From an uncultured Anaerolineaceae bacterium (GTDB taxonomy: Bacteria; Chloroflexota; Anaerolineae; Anaerolineales; Anaerolineaceae): a stretch of DNA of 64,000 nucleotides. The notes under the pieces were generated by a model. The model was not told the DNA's origin. It was given only the letters and a program-made list of their open reading frames with translations, and searched no databases. Shown one piece after another: positions 36,652 to 46,103 of this stretch. Both the position numbers and the translations under genes were made by a program. The stretch is from assembly GCA_937897615.1 (NCBI GenBank), contig CALCNO010000201.1, forward strand, positions 186,001 to 250,000, in the 5' to 3' direction. Within the stretch, counting starts at the first letter, position 1, and each line of letters opens with the position of its first letter.

Positions 36652-36657
36652 CTCTGG

Positions 36658-36909
36658 TTACTCTTGTTCCAGTTCGCCTGATTCCATTTTGGCAATGATT
36701 TGCCGGGCGTCCGCCAAGTCCTTTTTGTCTACCACCACTTCAGCTTCTGCCAGCGGCCCTACCGTTAATCCATAAGACAGCCCGGCGGATTCCTGGTTAA
36801 TATAAGCTTTTATGCCAAAGGATTCCAACAATGCTTTGATTGTTTCCGCCTCAAGGCTTCCGTTGGCAACATAGACGACGTCATCTCTAATTTTCTTTTT
36901 GAATATCAT
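36658..36909 (-). CDS. DUF2007 domain protein
   Basis: An 83-residue protein with the DUF2007 (putative signal-transducing, PII-like fold) layout: VVYVANGSLEAETIKALLES, a GIKAYINQES strand, VGPLAEAEVVV and the VDKKDLADARQII helix. The function is unknown. AAGGAG precedes the ATG by about 6 bases. It overlaps the end of the YprB-like gene by 23 bases on the same strand. Confidence 0.82.
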   Translation of the reverse strand: MIFKKKIRDDVVYVANGSLEAETIKALLESFGIKAYINQESAGLSYGLTVGPLAEAEVVVDKKDLADARQIIAKMESGELEQE

Positions 36910-38122
36910 CGGAACTCCTTTTGACGCGGTTTAAGCGCTTTGTCAATTCTAATATCATTTTGGATTTCTGGTAACGCGGGAGCTTTTCCTTCTCCACCAA
37001 CGTGATGGCCAAAGTGGTCCATTTGACGGCTTCGCTGGCCTCCTTTTTCCTGTGCTCAAAATACTTCGCCAATTCAATGCAGGCATCAATACTGCCAAGT
37101 TCAGCCCCACACACCCAGCAGGGAAAAGCTGCATCAAGTTGGTTTGCCCCCTTATACAGTTTGGCACTTAGCAAATAAGCTTCTTTCTTCACTGCAGCGG
37201 GGATGTTTTCAGTGCTGGTGCATATCTCCAGCAATTCAAGCGCTTTCTGCGCGTCTCCGATCTGGGCGTGCATTTTCGCCAGTGAAAACGTATCCAAAAC
37301 ATTGATCTCTTTGCCGGGTTTTTCTTCCGAAAGCATCTGGTTAATCAACAGGTAAAGAACCCCCATGGAAACAACGTCAATTTCATTGTGGTATGCCACA
37401 TTTTTGAGCAGTTGGGCATCACCCGTACGCAAAAAGTCAAAGTACACCTGGGGGATCATCCAGCCCGGCAAGTCATCCATCGAGCGCGAGTAACCAAGTA
37501 TTTGCCGCTCCAATTCTTTCAGGCTGCGGTCTTCAAGGCGCAACTTCCAAATCTTTCGGGCCATGTGCAGCAGGTCAATGTGCTGAAAAGCCTCAAAGGG
37601 AGAAGCCAGCTTGTTGATCAAAAAGCGAGTTTTGAGGATCGGTAAATCGAAAGATTTACCATTGAAGGATACCGTGGTGTCAAATCCTTGCAGAAAGCGC
37701 TCCAGTTCGCACAATTGGGCAATTTCATCGGCCGGGTTTTCCAACAAAAGCTGGCGTATCTGAAAACCTGTGCCATCGAAATATCCAAAGCCGATAAGAA
37801 AAGGCAGGGTGCCTGTTCCGCCGCTCAACCCTGTGGTTTCGGTATCCACAAAGAATAAGCGCCTGGGATGCCCCGCCGCATCGTTCTGGATCGAGAATCT
37901 CTTCAGGTGGTTATTTTGCTCAGGAATGTGCAGCAGAATATCCCCGTATTGATTGCCATACGCATAGCTGCGCTCGATGAGAATTACTTCACCTTCCGGG
38001 CGGATGAGTTTTTCTCCACCCACAAGTTTCTGCAATCCTTCGTTTGGTTTGGCTTCCGGTTTAGGAAGCTTTGCCGCCGGCGCAAAACCCAACTTACTTA
38101 ATCGGTCTTTTAGGTCAACCAT
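36887..38122 (-). CDS. MrfB/YprB-like RNase H-fold exonuclease
   Basis: The start is set at ATG 38122, which overlaps the helicase stop; a longer frame would run into the helicase. The 411-residue product has an RNase H-like 3'-5' exonuclease core: FFVDTETTGLSGGTGT (metal Asp-Glu), SFNGKSFDLPIL, and YHNEIDVVSMG, followed by TPR-like helices to the end. In Bacillus, YprB (MrfB) works with helicase YprA (MrfA) in mitomycin C damage repair, and the two genes are adjacent as here. Confidence 0.85.
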   Translation of the reverse strand: MVDLKDRLSKLGFAPAAKLPKPEAKPNEGLQKLVGGEKLIRPEGEVILIERSYAYGNQYGDILLHIPEQNNHLKRFSIQNDAAGHPRRLFFVDTETTGLSGGTGTLPFLIGFGYFDGTGFQIRQLLLENPADEIAQLCELERFLQGFDTTVSFNGKSFDLPILKTRFLINKLASPFEAFQHIDLLHMARKIWKLRLEDRSLKELERQILGYSRSMDDLPGWMIPQVYFDFLRTGDAQLLKNVAYHNEIDVVSMGVLYLLINQMLSEEKPGKEINVLDTFSLAKMHAQIGDAQKALELLEICTSTENIPAAVKKEAYLLSAKLYKGANQLDAAFPCWVCGAELGSIDACIELAKYFEHRKKEASEAVKWTTLAITLVEKEKLPRYQKSKMILELTKRLNRVKRSSDDIQKEN

Positions 38123-40628
38123 TCTGCCCCCGCAGCAGCGAAAGCAGGTAGAGTGTTTCACTCTTTCCGCCCATCCCGTTTTCAAAATCCGGACCAACAC
38201 AGGAAGGGCAGCCAGACTCGCACGGACAGGTGGAAACAAGCTGATAGCATTTATCAAGCAGGAGATCGAAGCGTTCGTAAAGAGATTCGGAGAGGCCAAT
38301 TCCGCCGGGAACTATGTCGTGAACGAGCACAACCGGCGCTAAATTCTCAAACTGAGCCTGTGGGTCTGATAACGAGCCGATGTCCTCCGGGTCGCACAGC
38401 ACAAGCAGCGGTGACAGGTTAGCAATGCAGTAGCGCAGGCCGCTCAGGCAACTGCGTATTTTGACGTTCACTTCCGCCAGACGATGACAATCGGGGCACA
38501 AAGTCACCAGGTTGTCCAGTGCATTGGCCTGTGCAAGCGAGGCGAACGCCTTGAAAGGGACCTTATGATGCACATGGAAAGGAATCAGCCCTTCCCGTTT
38601 GCCGCAGGACTGACAGGTTTGCTGGTCCCTTGCCAGTACAAGCGCACGGATTTTTTTCCACTCCGGGCCGTACTCATTGCTCTGGCCAAACCATTTGTTT
38701 TCAGACTTTAATGTTTCAACACATTTTGAGTTAAGCGCAACCCAAAAACCGGTTGTATTGAGAACGGTGGGGGGAAGAGCCAGGGATTCAATGCCAAGAA
38801 CCTCGCCGGTATTGTTGTCGAGCTTTTTATACCCGGTAACGCTTGAAGTAATGGCAAGGTTTCCATATTTCAATGTGTAGAGAGCCTCCTCCTTTTGCAG
38901 GTGGACTTCTTCCACATCGACTTCCTCTGCCTTGATCGGCTCTGTATGGTACGATCCCCGAAACACCGACAGGTTGGCGATGTTTCTCTCTAGATCAAGG
39001 GAATCCACATGATACTCGTTGCCATCATGCAGATATATCGCGCCGGGGTGACACATCCATAACCCTGAATTGAAATCCACCTCGCCGATGGTGATCTGTC
39101 GCTCCTCTATTTCTGCCTGCAACACGATATTGGATGCCGCTGTGTTTCGTATGCTAAACTCGCTCGCCGGAAAAGCATCTGAGAGATAAAAGTACTTGTT
39201 TTGCCTGCGCTGAAGGTAGTTCTGCTCGCACAAAAAATTCAGGTAAATTTCCATGTCTTGAGGAGAAAGTGTTCCGTACGGGGAATTCAACTCAAAGGGG
39301 TACTCGAATGCTGCCGCGCGCAGGTGGGGGAGCAAAACCAACGGGTTATTGGGGTCAATCAGGGCGTTCTCAATGGGTTTACCAAAGAGTGCATCCGGAA
39401 AGCGCGTAAAATACTGATCCAGGGGGCTCATTGAGGCAATAAGAATGGAAAGCGACCTCGTCTTTTGCCGGCCAGCCCGGCCGGACATTTGCTTGACCGA
39501 GGAAACGGAACCGGGGTAGCCCGCAATCAATACTGCATCGACACCACCAATATCCACACCTAATTCCAGTGCATTGGTGGCAGCAACCAGCAGTAATGAG
39601 CGTTCTTTGAGGCCCCTTTCGATCTCGCGGCGCTCATTTTTGAGATACCCACTGCGATAGCCGCGAACCTGAGAGGCAAAACCGGGCGCTCTGGTGCGCA
39701 GTTCGCGTACTACCAGTTCCACAAATCTGCGGGAGCGGCAAAAAACCAGTGTCTGGATATCCCGCTCAAGCAAATATGTGCCCAGTTTGGTAACCGACGT
39801 TAACAGGCCCTCACGGATGCCCAACTCGGGGGAGAGGAGCGGTGGATTGTAGAGCACCGTATCGGCTTCTGCCCTGGGGGTAGTATCTTGATCGATCACC
39901 GTGACCGGCTTTTCGATAATTCTCTCCGCCAGTTCCCGGGGATTGCCAATGGTCGCAGAGGTCATGATAAATTGAGGAAAGGCGCCATAGAACTGGCAAA
40001 TGCGCTGCAAGCGGCGGAGAATATTGCAGAAGTGCGATCCGAAAACGCCGCGGTAGTGGTGTAGCTCGTCAATAACGATAAACTTGAGATTCTGGAAAAA
40101 AGCAGCCCAGTTCGTATGGTAGGGAAGAAACGCAACATTCAGCATGTCCGGGTTGGTCAGCAGGGCCCGGGCTTTTTTTCGGATAGCCTGTCGCTCAGCA
40201 TGCGGCGTATCGCCATCATAGACTGCGGAAATTGCCAGGCCGGGGGCAATTTTTTCCTCTAAAACGCGTATTGCGTGTAGTTGATCGTATGTAAGCGCTT
40301 TGGTGGGAAACAAGAGAAGGGCAGTGGATTCCCCATGTTCAATGGCATTTTCAAGTATGGGTAGCTGGTAACACAGGCTCTTGCCACTGGAGGTTCCGGT
40401 GGTAATGACGATATTTTTGCCAGATTTTATCGCCGCGATTGCTTCCTGTTGATGCGTGTACAATTTTTCAATGCCGAGCGCATGAAGGGCAGAGGCGGTT
40501 CGCTGGTGGAGCGCATCGACAGGAAGCGAAGCCCCGCCAATGCCGGGACGTTGTCCCCAGTAGGCAATGCAAGAGACAAAATCCGGATTACTTTCCAGCT
40601 CAACAAAAAATGAATCTTCGAGCGCCAT
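38115..40628 (-). CDS. MrfA/YprA-like DEXH helicase with inserted HNH domain
   Basis: An 837-residue SF2 helicase: Walker A TTGTSSGKS near 78-86, DELHHYRG near 187, MTSATIGNP near 223, and motif VI MSGRAGRQ near 381. The C-terminal four-Cys cluster CPCESGCPSC (801-810) is that of the MrfA/DUF1998 family. Between about 655 and 720 lies an HNH nuclease-like domain: Cys 672/675, HVHHK 685-689, LCPDCH 710-715. It interrupts the usual DUF1998 region. The helicase unwinds DNA 3'-5'; the HNH part could add nicking. It overlaps the YprB-like exonuclease by 8 bases. Confidence 0.87.
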   Translation of the reverse strand: MALEDSFFVELESNPDFVSCIAYWGQRPGIGGASLPVDALHQRTASALHALGIEKLYTHQQEAIAAIKSGKNIVITTGTSSGKSLCYQLPILENAIEHGESTALLLFPTKALTYDQLHAIRVLEEKIAPGLAISAVYDGDTPHAERQAIRKKARALLTNPDMLNVAFLPYHTNWAAFFQNLKFIVIDELHHYRGVFGSHFCNILRRLQRICQFYGAFPQFIMTSATIGNPRELAERIIEKPVTVIDQDTTPRAEADTVLYNPPLLSPELGIREGLLTSVTKLGTYLLERDIQTLVFCRSRRFVELVVRELRTRAPGFASQVRGYRSGYLKNERREIERGLKERSLLLVAATNALELGVDIGGVDAVLIAGYPGSVSSVKQMSGRAGRQKTRSLSILIASMSPLDQYFTRFPDALFGKPIENALIDPNNPLVLLPHLRAAAFEYPFELNSPYGTLSPQDMEIYLNFLCEQNYLQRRQNKYFYLSDAFPASEFSIRNTAASNIVLQAEIEERQITIGEVDFNSGLWMCHPGAIYLHDGNEYHVDSLDLERNIANLSVFRGSYHTEPIKAEEVDVEEVHLQKEEALYTLKYGNLAITSSVTGYKKLDNNTGEVLGIESLALPPTVLNTTGFWVALNSKCVETLKSENKWFGQSNEYGPEWKKIRALVLARDQQTCQSCGKREGLIPFHVHHKVPFKAFASLAQANALDNLVTLCPDCHRLAEVNVKIRSCLSGLRYCIANLSPLLVLCDPEDIGSLSDPQAQFENLAPVVLVHDIVPGGIGLSESLYERFDLLLDKCYQLVSTCPCESGCPSCVGPDFENGMGGKSETLYLLSLLRGQNG

Positions 40629-40638
40629 AGTGATTTAT

Positions 40639-40667
40639 TTGCGAATTCGGGTGTTGCAGACTATACT
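40639..40667 (+). promoter_or_regulatory. Sigma70-type promoter of the prepilin-peptidase-like gene
   Basis: TTGCGA (40639-40644), 17 bases, then TATACT (40662-40667). It lies in the 100-base gap between the divergent helicase and peptidase genes and points to the latter, with about 55 bases of leader. Confidence 0.5.
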
Positions 40668-40728
40668 CATACAAGTAATCATAATCCAAAAAACCGATTT
40701 AGAACATATTTTTTACGAGAGAGGGTAC

Positions 40729-41484
40729 ATGCAAGCAATTCTGGTGATCGCTGTTGGGGCAGTGTGCGGGGTACTCATTAATTATCTGGCCGATGTGCTA
40801 CCGATCTACCGCAAGCCGGGGGTGCCCTTATGCCCAAACTGCGCCAAAAAGTTCACGCTCTATAACTACCTCATTTCGTTCAAATGCAAGAATTGCGGGC
40901 AGCCCGTCTCACTGCGCACCCTGATCGTACACTGTCTCTCCATTGCTGCCGCATTGCTTTTTTGGATTTTCCCATATCAAAATCTCAGTTTCTGGTGGAT
41001 GCTGCCGGTGATCGTCTTTTTGGGGGTAATTCTGGTGATCGATATCGAGTACCGCGTTGTTTTGATCCAGACAAGTATTTTCGGCCTGGTGCTGCTGTTC
41101 CTCATGGGGATGGTTAACCAGGGCTTTACGCTGCCCGGATTGATCATCACTTTGGTTGGCGGAGGAGCAGGTTTTCTCATCATGCTCGCTTTGTACTATT
41201 TTGGCGGCCTCTTTTCGAAAACGCTCTCCAAGGCCCGCGGGCAGGATATTGACGAAATTGCCTTTGGTTTTGGCGACGTGTACGCCGGCTCATTCCTGGG
41301 GTTGTTGATGGGCTGGCCCAATATCATCAGTGCGATACTGCTGGCTGTAATTCTCAGTGGCGCATTTGCGTTAATTTATGTACTGGTTTTGCTGGCGCTT
41401 AAACGCTACAAGGCCTTTTCGGCAATTCCTTATACCCCCTTCCTGATTCTAGGCGCCCTGGTTCTGCCCTATGTGATTAAGTAA
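40729..41484 (+). CDS. Type IV prepilin peptidase-like (A24) membrane protein
   Basis: The start is set at ATG 40729 (GAGAGAGGG 4 bases upstream); the frame extends further back without ribosome site. The 251-residue protein has seven or so membrane helices. A cytoplasmic zinc-type loop (CPNCAKKFT, CKNCGQP) follows helix 1, and the two catalytic Asp are in VIDIEYR and FGFGDVYAG. It would cut and methylate prepilins, although no pilin gene is nearby. An A24 peptidase of another substrate cannot be excluded. Confidence 0.85.
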   Translation: MQAILVIAVGAVCGVLINYLADVLPIYRKPGVPLCPNCAKKFTLYNYLISFKCKNCGQPVSLRTLIVHCLSIAAALLFWIFPYQNLSFWWMLPVIVFLGVILVIDIEYRVVLIQTSIFGLVLLFLMGMVNQGFTLPGLIITLVGGGAGFLIMLALYYFGGLFSKTLSKARGQDIDEIAFGFGDVYAGSFLGLLMGWPNIISAILLAVILSGAFALIYVLVLLALKRYKAFSAIPYTPFLILGALVLPYVIK

Positions 41485-41543
41485 ACAAGGCTTGATAGTT
41501 TCAGAGAAGGAAAAATCACAGATGCACCAGTAAAAAGAGAATA

Positions 41544-42110
41544 ATGAAAAAAGGACTTATTGTTTTTCTAAACGGAACATCCAGTTCTGGAAAAACCACA
41601 ATTGCCAGGGCCCTGCAGGATAAACTGGAAGAACCTTACATGTATGTCTCGGCAGATGACTTTATCCGCATGTATCCTGAAAAATATCTGAACCCAACAA
41701 ATCAGGCTGAAGCCATAATTCTTTCCCATCTTATTGCTGCTGCGATATCAGGTTTTCAGAAGTGCGTTGCCTCCCTGGCACAATCAGGTAACAACGTGAT
41801 TGTTGACCATGTATTACAGGAAGATGGGTGGCTGAAGGAATGTGTTGAGAATTGGAAAGATTTTGATGTTCTATTTGTAGGCGTGAGATGCCCGTTAGCA
41901 ATAGCAGAACAACGTGAAAAAGAACGGCGCGACCGAGATACTGGCACAGCGCAGTATCAATTTGAACGTGTCCACAAGCACGGGTTATATGACCTCGAAG
42001 TGGACACCTCGGTTCTCGATGTAAGTGAGTGTGTAACAAGAATAATGGCGCTGATCAACAACAAACCGAAAAAACTGGCATTTCAAGAATTACTTGTCCG
42101 ATTCCTATAG
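41544..42110 (+). CDS. Chloramphenicol phosphotransferase-like P-loop kinase
   Basis: A 188-residue kinase with Walker A NGTSSSGKTT at 10-19, the SADDFIR acidic motif near 37, VIVDHVLQ near 87 and VRCPLAIAEQREKERRDR near 114. These match the CPT family named for Streptomyces chloramphenicol 3-O-phosphotransferase. Most chromosomal members have unknown substrates, so resistance should not be presumed. It follows the peptidase gene by 59 bases. Confidence 0.82.
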   Translation: MKKGLIVFLNGTSSSGKTTIARALQDKLEEPYMYVSADDFIRMYPEKYLNPTNQAEAIILSHLIAAAISGFQKCVASLAQSGNNVIVDHVLQEDGWLKECVENWKDFDVLFVGVRCPLAIAEQREKERRDRDTGTAQYQFERVHKHGLYDLEVDTSVLDVSECVTRIMALINNKPKKLAFQELLVRFL

Positions 42111-42119
42111 TAGAAAATG

Positions 42120-42139
42120 CACTTCCCTAATGAGAAGTG
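42120..42139. terminator. Weak bidirectional hairpin between convergent genes
   Basis: CACTTC and GAAGTG form a six-base stem with an 8-base loop between the kinase stop and the pckA stop. T-rich runs follow only loosely on either strand. Confidence 0.35.
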
Positions 42140-42169
42140 ACTAATTTAGTAGCAGTCACATAATGAGTT

Positions 42170-43726
42170 TTATTTTTGATAAACCGTCAGGGTTTGTGAA
42201 AACTGGCGGAACAGCTCCGCGGCGGCACGCTGATATTGCTGCATATTACTCCAGCACTTTCGCTGGTCAAGAATTTCCTCTGGGATGCCCTGAATCTCAC
42301 CCGGGACTTGAAGGCCAAAAACATCCTCTGTGCGCAAGTTTGACAGGTCTATCTCATTTTTCAGGGCTGCTGAGATCATGCGGCGGGTGTACGGAAGATT
42401 GATACGCTTACCGGTGCCATAAGCGCCCCCAATCCAGCCGGTATTTACCAACCATACACGGGTATGGTGCTCTTGAATCTTCTCCTGTAGCATCCTGGCA
42501 TATACTAGGGGAGACAGAGGCAAAAATGGTGCGCCAAAGCAGGAGGAGAACGTGGCCACGGGCTCACTCCCCAGGCCTCTTTCAGTGCCGGCCAATTTTG
42601 CGGTGTAACCTGCAAGGAAGAAGCGCATTACCTGGTCGCCTTCAAGGAACGCTAGGGGAGGCAATACCCCAAAGGCATCAGCACTGAGGAAAAAGATATT
42701 CTGTGGGTGCGCCCCCTGGCCGGATCTTGCATAGTTGGAAATGCGGGAAAGGTCATAAGCGCCGCGGGTATTTTCCGTAATTGCGTCGCTGCTAAAGTCA
42801 ATTTTCCGCGAGTGCTTGTCATACACAACATTTTCCAGCACTGCGCCAAAAGAGTGAACCGCATCCCAGATGAGCGGCTCGTACTCTCTTTGCAGATTGA
42901 TGGTTTTCGCGTAGCATCCGCCTTCAAAATTGAACACGCCTTCTTTCCCCCAGCCATGTTCATCATCGCCAATCAGAGCACGCTCCGGGTCAGACGACAG
43001 GGTGGTCTTGCCAGTGCCAGACAGGCCAAAAAACAGTGCTGTATCGCCCTGAGCGCCGATATTTGCCGAACAGTGCATCGGCAGAACCCCCTCAGCAGGC
43101 AAAATGCGGTTCATCGCTGTAAACACCGATTTTTTGATCTCGCCGGCATACTGGGTATTGCCGATCAATATGATCTTTTTCTCAAAATCAAGGATGACAA
43201 AAGTTGAGGCTCGCGTCGCATCCACTAGAGGATCAGCCTTGAATCCGGGAGCTTGGATAACAAGGAAGTCTGTGTCCCCCGCAGTGGCGGCGTTATCAAT
43301 AAACAGATTTTTGCTGAAAAGAATTGACCAGGCAAACTCGGAAATCACGCGGATGTTCCGCTGATGCCGTTTGTCTGCGCCGACAAGTACATCCTGAACG
43401 TAAATCTTACGCTGCTGCAGATACGCAACCACTTTGGTAAGCAACAGGTCGAACTTCTCCGGCGAAATCCGCTGGTTCACTTTTCCCCAGTCAACCTCGG
43501 CGTCATACGCCTGCCCGTAATCCACAATGTACTTATCGTTGGGTGAGCGGCCGGTAAATTCCCCGGTACGCACCAATATGGCACCATCTTCGGACAAATC
43601 CGCTTCAGCATTGCGAACCACGTGCTCGATCACCTCAGGAAGCGAGAGATTTACAAAAATATTTTCGCGCTGCTTCTCCATAAGAGATGAAATAACTTCT
43701 GTTAACTGCACGGTAGGCTTGGCCAA
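42170..43726 (-). CDS. pckA: Phosphoenolpyruvate carboxykinase (ATP)
   Basis: The start is set at TTG 43726, preceded by GGAG 7 bases away, giving 518 residues; an ATG start far upstream would overlap the lipoprotein gene by more than 200 bases. Conserved blocks: RTGEFTGRSPNDKYIV, the PEPCK motif GLSGTGKTTLSSDP, DDEHGWGKEG with metal ligands, and FEGGCYAKT. It interconverts oxaloacetate and PEP with ATP in gluconeogenesis. It follows the lipoprotein gene by 20 bases on the same strand. Confidence 0.94.
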   Translation of the reverse strand: MAKPTVQLTEVISSLMEKQRENIFVNLSLPEVIEHVVRNAEADLSEDGAILVRTGEFTGRSPNDKYIVDYGQAYDAEVDWGKVNQRISPEKFDLLLTKVVAYLQQRKIYVQDVLVGADKRHQRNIRVISEFAWSILFSKNLFIDNAATAGDTDFLVIQAPGFKADPLVDATRASTFVILDFEKKIILIGNTQYAGEIKKSVFTAMNRILPAEGVLPMHCSANIGAQGDTALFFGLSGTGKTTLSSDPERALIGDDEHGWGKEGVFNFEGGCYAKTINLQREYEPLIWDAVHSFGAVLENVVYDKHSRKIDFSSDAITENTRGAYDLSRISNYARSGQGAHPQNIFFLSADAFGVLPPLAFLEGDQVMRFFLAGYTAKLAGTERGLGSEPVATFSSCFGAPFLPLSPLVYARMLQEKIQEHHTRVWLVNTGWIGGAYGTGKRINLPYTRRMISAALKNEIDLSNLRTEDVFGLQVPGEIQGIPEEILDQRKCWSNMQQYQRAAAELFRQFSQTLTVYQK

Positions 43727-43746
43727 ATAGATTCTCCAGGGTGAGG

Positions 43747-46101
43747 TTATGCCGGCAAATTCAGGACGTAATGGTACCAGAACCACAACACATCGTACGC
43801 CGGTTTTCCGTAAACGGACGTGCTGGCATCCGTAGTCATTACAAATGGGTAGTAGCCGCGGGTGATCAAGCCGGTTACCCAGGGCTTTGAAAAAGAAGCA
43901 ACGCAGGCAGCATTGTACAAGAGGGATTGGTCGCCTGTCGACCCGTTGGGACCGTAAAAGGTGTTCAAAGCGCACGAGCCGTTGTTGTCTTCGCAGCCTG
44001 CCAAAGCAGCGTCGCTTGAAGGAATGTTCATTCCAATGAGGATCGGCTTTCCAAAATCAGTGTAGAGGGGATAAACCAGCGAATCCAACTGGGCATTAAC
44101 CTCGCCAATCGCATTTTGAGCGTCTGTTACTCTGGGAGAAAAAAGTGCATAGATCAGGTCGACATCTTTGAGCCAGTCCGGTGAAGTGTAGGCTGAAGGG
44201 ACTGCCACCGTGCCAATCACAAGCCCTGAGAAGCGCGCCCGCACATCGGCCACCAACTGTGACCATCGTGGCGAAGAAGCATCACCGCTCATAGAAAACC
44301 CCAGCGCCGGGTCGCCAATGATAATGGCCTTTACCCCCATAATTTGAGCCAGGTCGGCGTAATTTAGAATAAAGCGTTCATAGCGCTCAAAGAATGTTTG
44401 CTGCCATCCAGCAGCGTTACTCTCATAGTTCTCTCTAAAGGCAGAGTCTACGCCGCTGATCTGGGGGAACAAGACTGGCTCCAAACCCGCTAATTTCGTA
44501 TAGCTTATCAACCGCTGTGCATCAACCCAGGATAAATCCTGCCCGGAGATTGCCTCAAACATAGGCAGATTGGCTGAGGAAACCGACCAGGTGGGGGAAA
44601 GAATAGCCCATTTTGCGCCAAGATTGCTGGCATCGGCAAGACCGTTGGAGATGCCAGCCTGCCAGGCGGAAGGCATAGCGGCAGGGATTTCCACCCCGCT
44701 CACAAGGCCAGGGTTTACCAAAACGGAAACCCCGCCATTTTCAATAACCGGCGTGGCTGCATTGGTAACATAATCAGGCCAGGAATCGATGGCAACACTG
44801 AGCGTCTGAGAACCTGCAGAAGGGGAAAAGGTATGCTCTTGAGGAGTAAAACTGCCTCTCTCGCAATCGCCATTGCGGCAGAAGCGATATTCTGTGGTAC
44901 CAACAAGCTGCAAAGGCGAGGAAATGGTGTACTGCCAGGAGGTATCGGAAAGCCGCGTCATGGGCAGCGCTTCCATCCAATCATAGGGATTGAATTGGAT
45001 GAATAGTGTCTCGTTTGCCGTCGTGTTTGCTGGAAGCGAGACATGGATCGTGACAGCCGAGTAACCGGGTGACTGGAACGACGCAAGATCATCATAGAGG
45101 GTAGTGGCCTTCTCCGGCACGATCATTTCTCGTACCAGGAAACCGCCATCCGCATTTAATTCCGCGTTCCAGAATCCATCCCCTCTGGAATACTTGTACT
45201 TTAGATACGATCCGGCGGGTAGGTCCAGCGTTAAGGAATACTTGTCCTTTCCTGTTTTGGCGAGCACAGGCAGGTCAAACGCGGTACTGGCCGAGCCGGC
45301 CTCCAGCAGCCCAAAACGATTTCCCAAAGTGGAGAGGTTCCCGGCAAGTCTAATGGGCAAATCCTCTGCATCGGCCTGCTCTGCAGAAAGAACAAACGTG
45401 ACCTTTACAGTTTCTCTCCTGGAGAGATGTATGGAAACCGGGGTGGTAGCCTGATCAGAGATGGTGGCATATTGCTGGAAGGGCGCGTAGAGACCCTCCT
45501 TGCTGATGACCACAAGGTTGTGCGTCCCCACCGGCACGTTCTCCAGGACAAAAGTACCGTCGGCTGAGGTAGTAGTTTGCAGCCCGGCGATACTGACCAC
45601 CAGGTCAGGAATGGGCGCCTGGTTTTCAGCGTCGATGAACTGGCCGCGCAGCCGTCCGAGTGCGCCCTGGTACAGCGCATCGGCCCAACCAGAGATGGTA
45701 TCCTGGACCAGTTGCGGCCCATCAACCACCAGTCTGCGCATTACAACCTGTTGATTATGAGCATTGAACTCGGTCTTGATGCCATCGGCAACCTGGACAT
45801 AGCGATAATCAACCTCGGCTCCAATCGTCAATGGCAGGCGGTACAAGTAGACCGTATCCGAACTCATCGCCATGGCATAACGCGAAGGATTAAAGTAAAT
45901 CCCGGTTACTTCATCCAGTATCTCCAGGTACAGGCCGGCACCATCTGCCAGTTTTTGCGGCAACACAACCTGAAAAACAACCTCAGCCTGCGGCAAAGGC
46001 CGGTCGCCTGTGCTCGTGTTTCCTGAGGGGAAGCTGCAGGAGGCAAGCAAAAGCGTCAATATGCCCAATATTGAGATGGTTTTTTCTAATCTGCGTTTCA
46101 T
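43747..46101 (-). CDS. Lipoprotein with starch-binding-like modules and C-terminal TIM-barrel-like domain
   Basis: A 784-residue product with a lipoprotein signal (LLLASCSF lipobox, Cys near 22). Residues about 150-230 read as a carboxypeptidase-regulatory-like fold (GQFIDAENQAPIPDLVVSI, VPVGTHNLVV). Two CBM20-like modules follow (about 235-340 and 350-450; YLKYKYSRGDG and TEYRFCRNGD are typical). Residues 470-784 resemble a glycoside-hydrolase-type TIM barrel (WAILSPTW, GLEPVLFPQ, KAIIIGDP, KPILIGM). I cannot confirm the catalytic acids. It is surface-exposed and probably binds or cleaves alpha-glucans. Confidence 0.72.
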   Translation of the reverse strand: MKRRLEKTISILGILTLLLASCSFPSGNTSTGDRPLPQAEVVFQVVLPQKLADGAGLYLEILDEVTGIYFNPSRYAMAMSSDTVYLYRLPLTIGAEVDYRYVQVADGIKTEFNAHNQQVVMRRLVVDGPQLVQDTISGWADALYQGALGRLRGQFIDAENQAPIPDLVVSIAGLQTTTSADGTFVLENVPVGTHNLVVISKEGLYAPFQQYATISDQATTPVSIHLSRRETVKVTFVLSAEQADAEDLPIRLAGNLSTLGNRFGLLEAGSASTAFDLPVLAKTGKDKYSLTLDLPAGSYLKYKYSRGDGFWNAELNADGGFLVREMIVPEKATTLYDDLASFQSPGYSAVTIHVSLPANTTANETLFIQFNPYDWMEALPMTRLSDTSWQYTISSPLQLVGTTEYRFCRNGDCERGSFTPQEHTFSPSAGSQTLSVAIDSWPDYVTNAATPVIENGGVSVLVNPGLVSGVEIPAAMPSAWQAGISNGLADASNLGAKWAILSPTWSVSSANLPMFEAISGQDLSWVDAQRLISYTKLAGLEPVLFPQISGVDSAFRENYESNAAGWQQTFFERYERFILNYADLAQIMGVKAIIIGDPALGFSMSGDASSPRWSQLVADVRARFSGLVIGTVAVPSAYTSPDWLKDVDLIYALFSPRVTDAQNAIGEVNAQLDSLVYPLYTDFGKPILIGMNIPSSDAALAGCEDNNGSCALNTFYGPNGSTGDQSLLYNAACVASFSKPWVTGLITRGYYPFVMTTDASTSVYGKPAYDVLWFWYHYVLNLPA

Positions 46102-46103
46102 AG

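Noticed and set aside
41544..42110. Antibiotic resistance gene (chloramphenicol kinase)
   Set aside because: Family resemblance only; most chromosomal members act on unknown substrates and no resistance context is present.
42170..43975. PEP carboxykinase starting at an upstream codon (601 residues)
   Set aside because: It would overlap the lipoprotein gene by over 200 bases; the extra residues look like out-of-frame translation. TTG 43726 has a ribosome site and gives the normal length.
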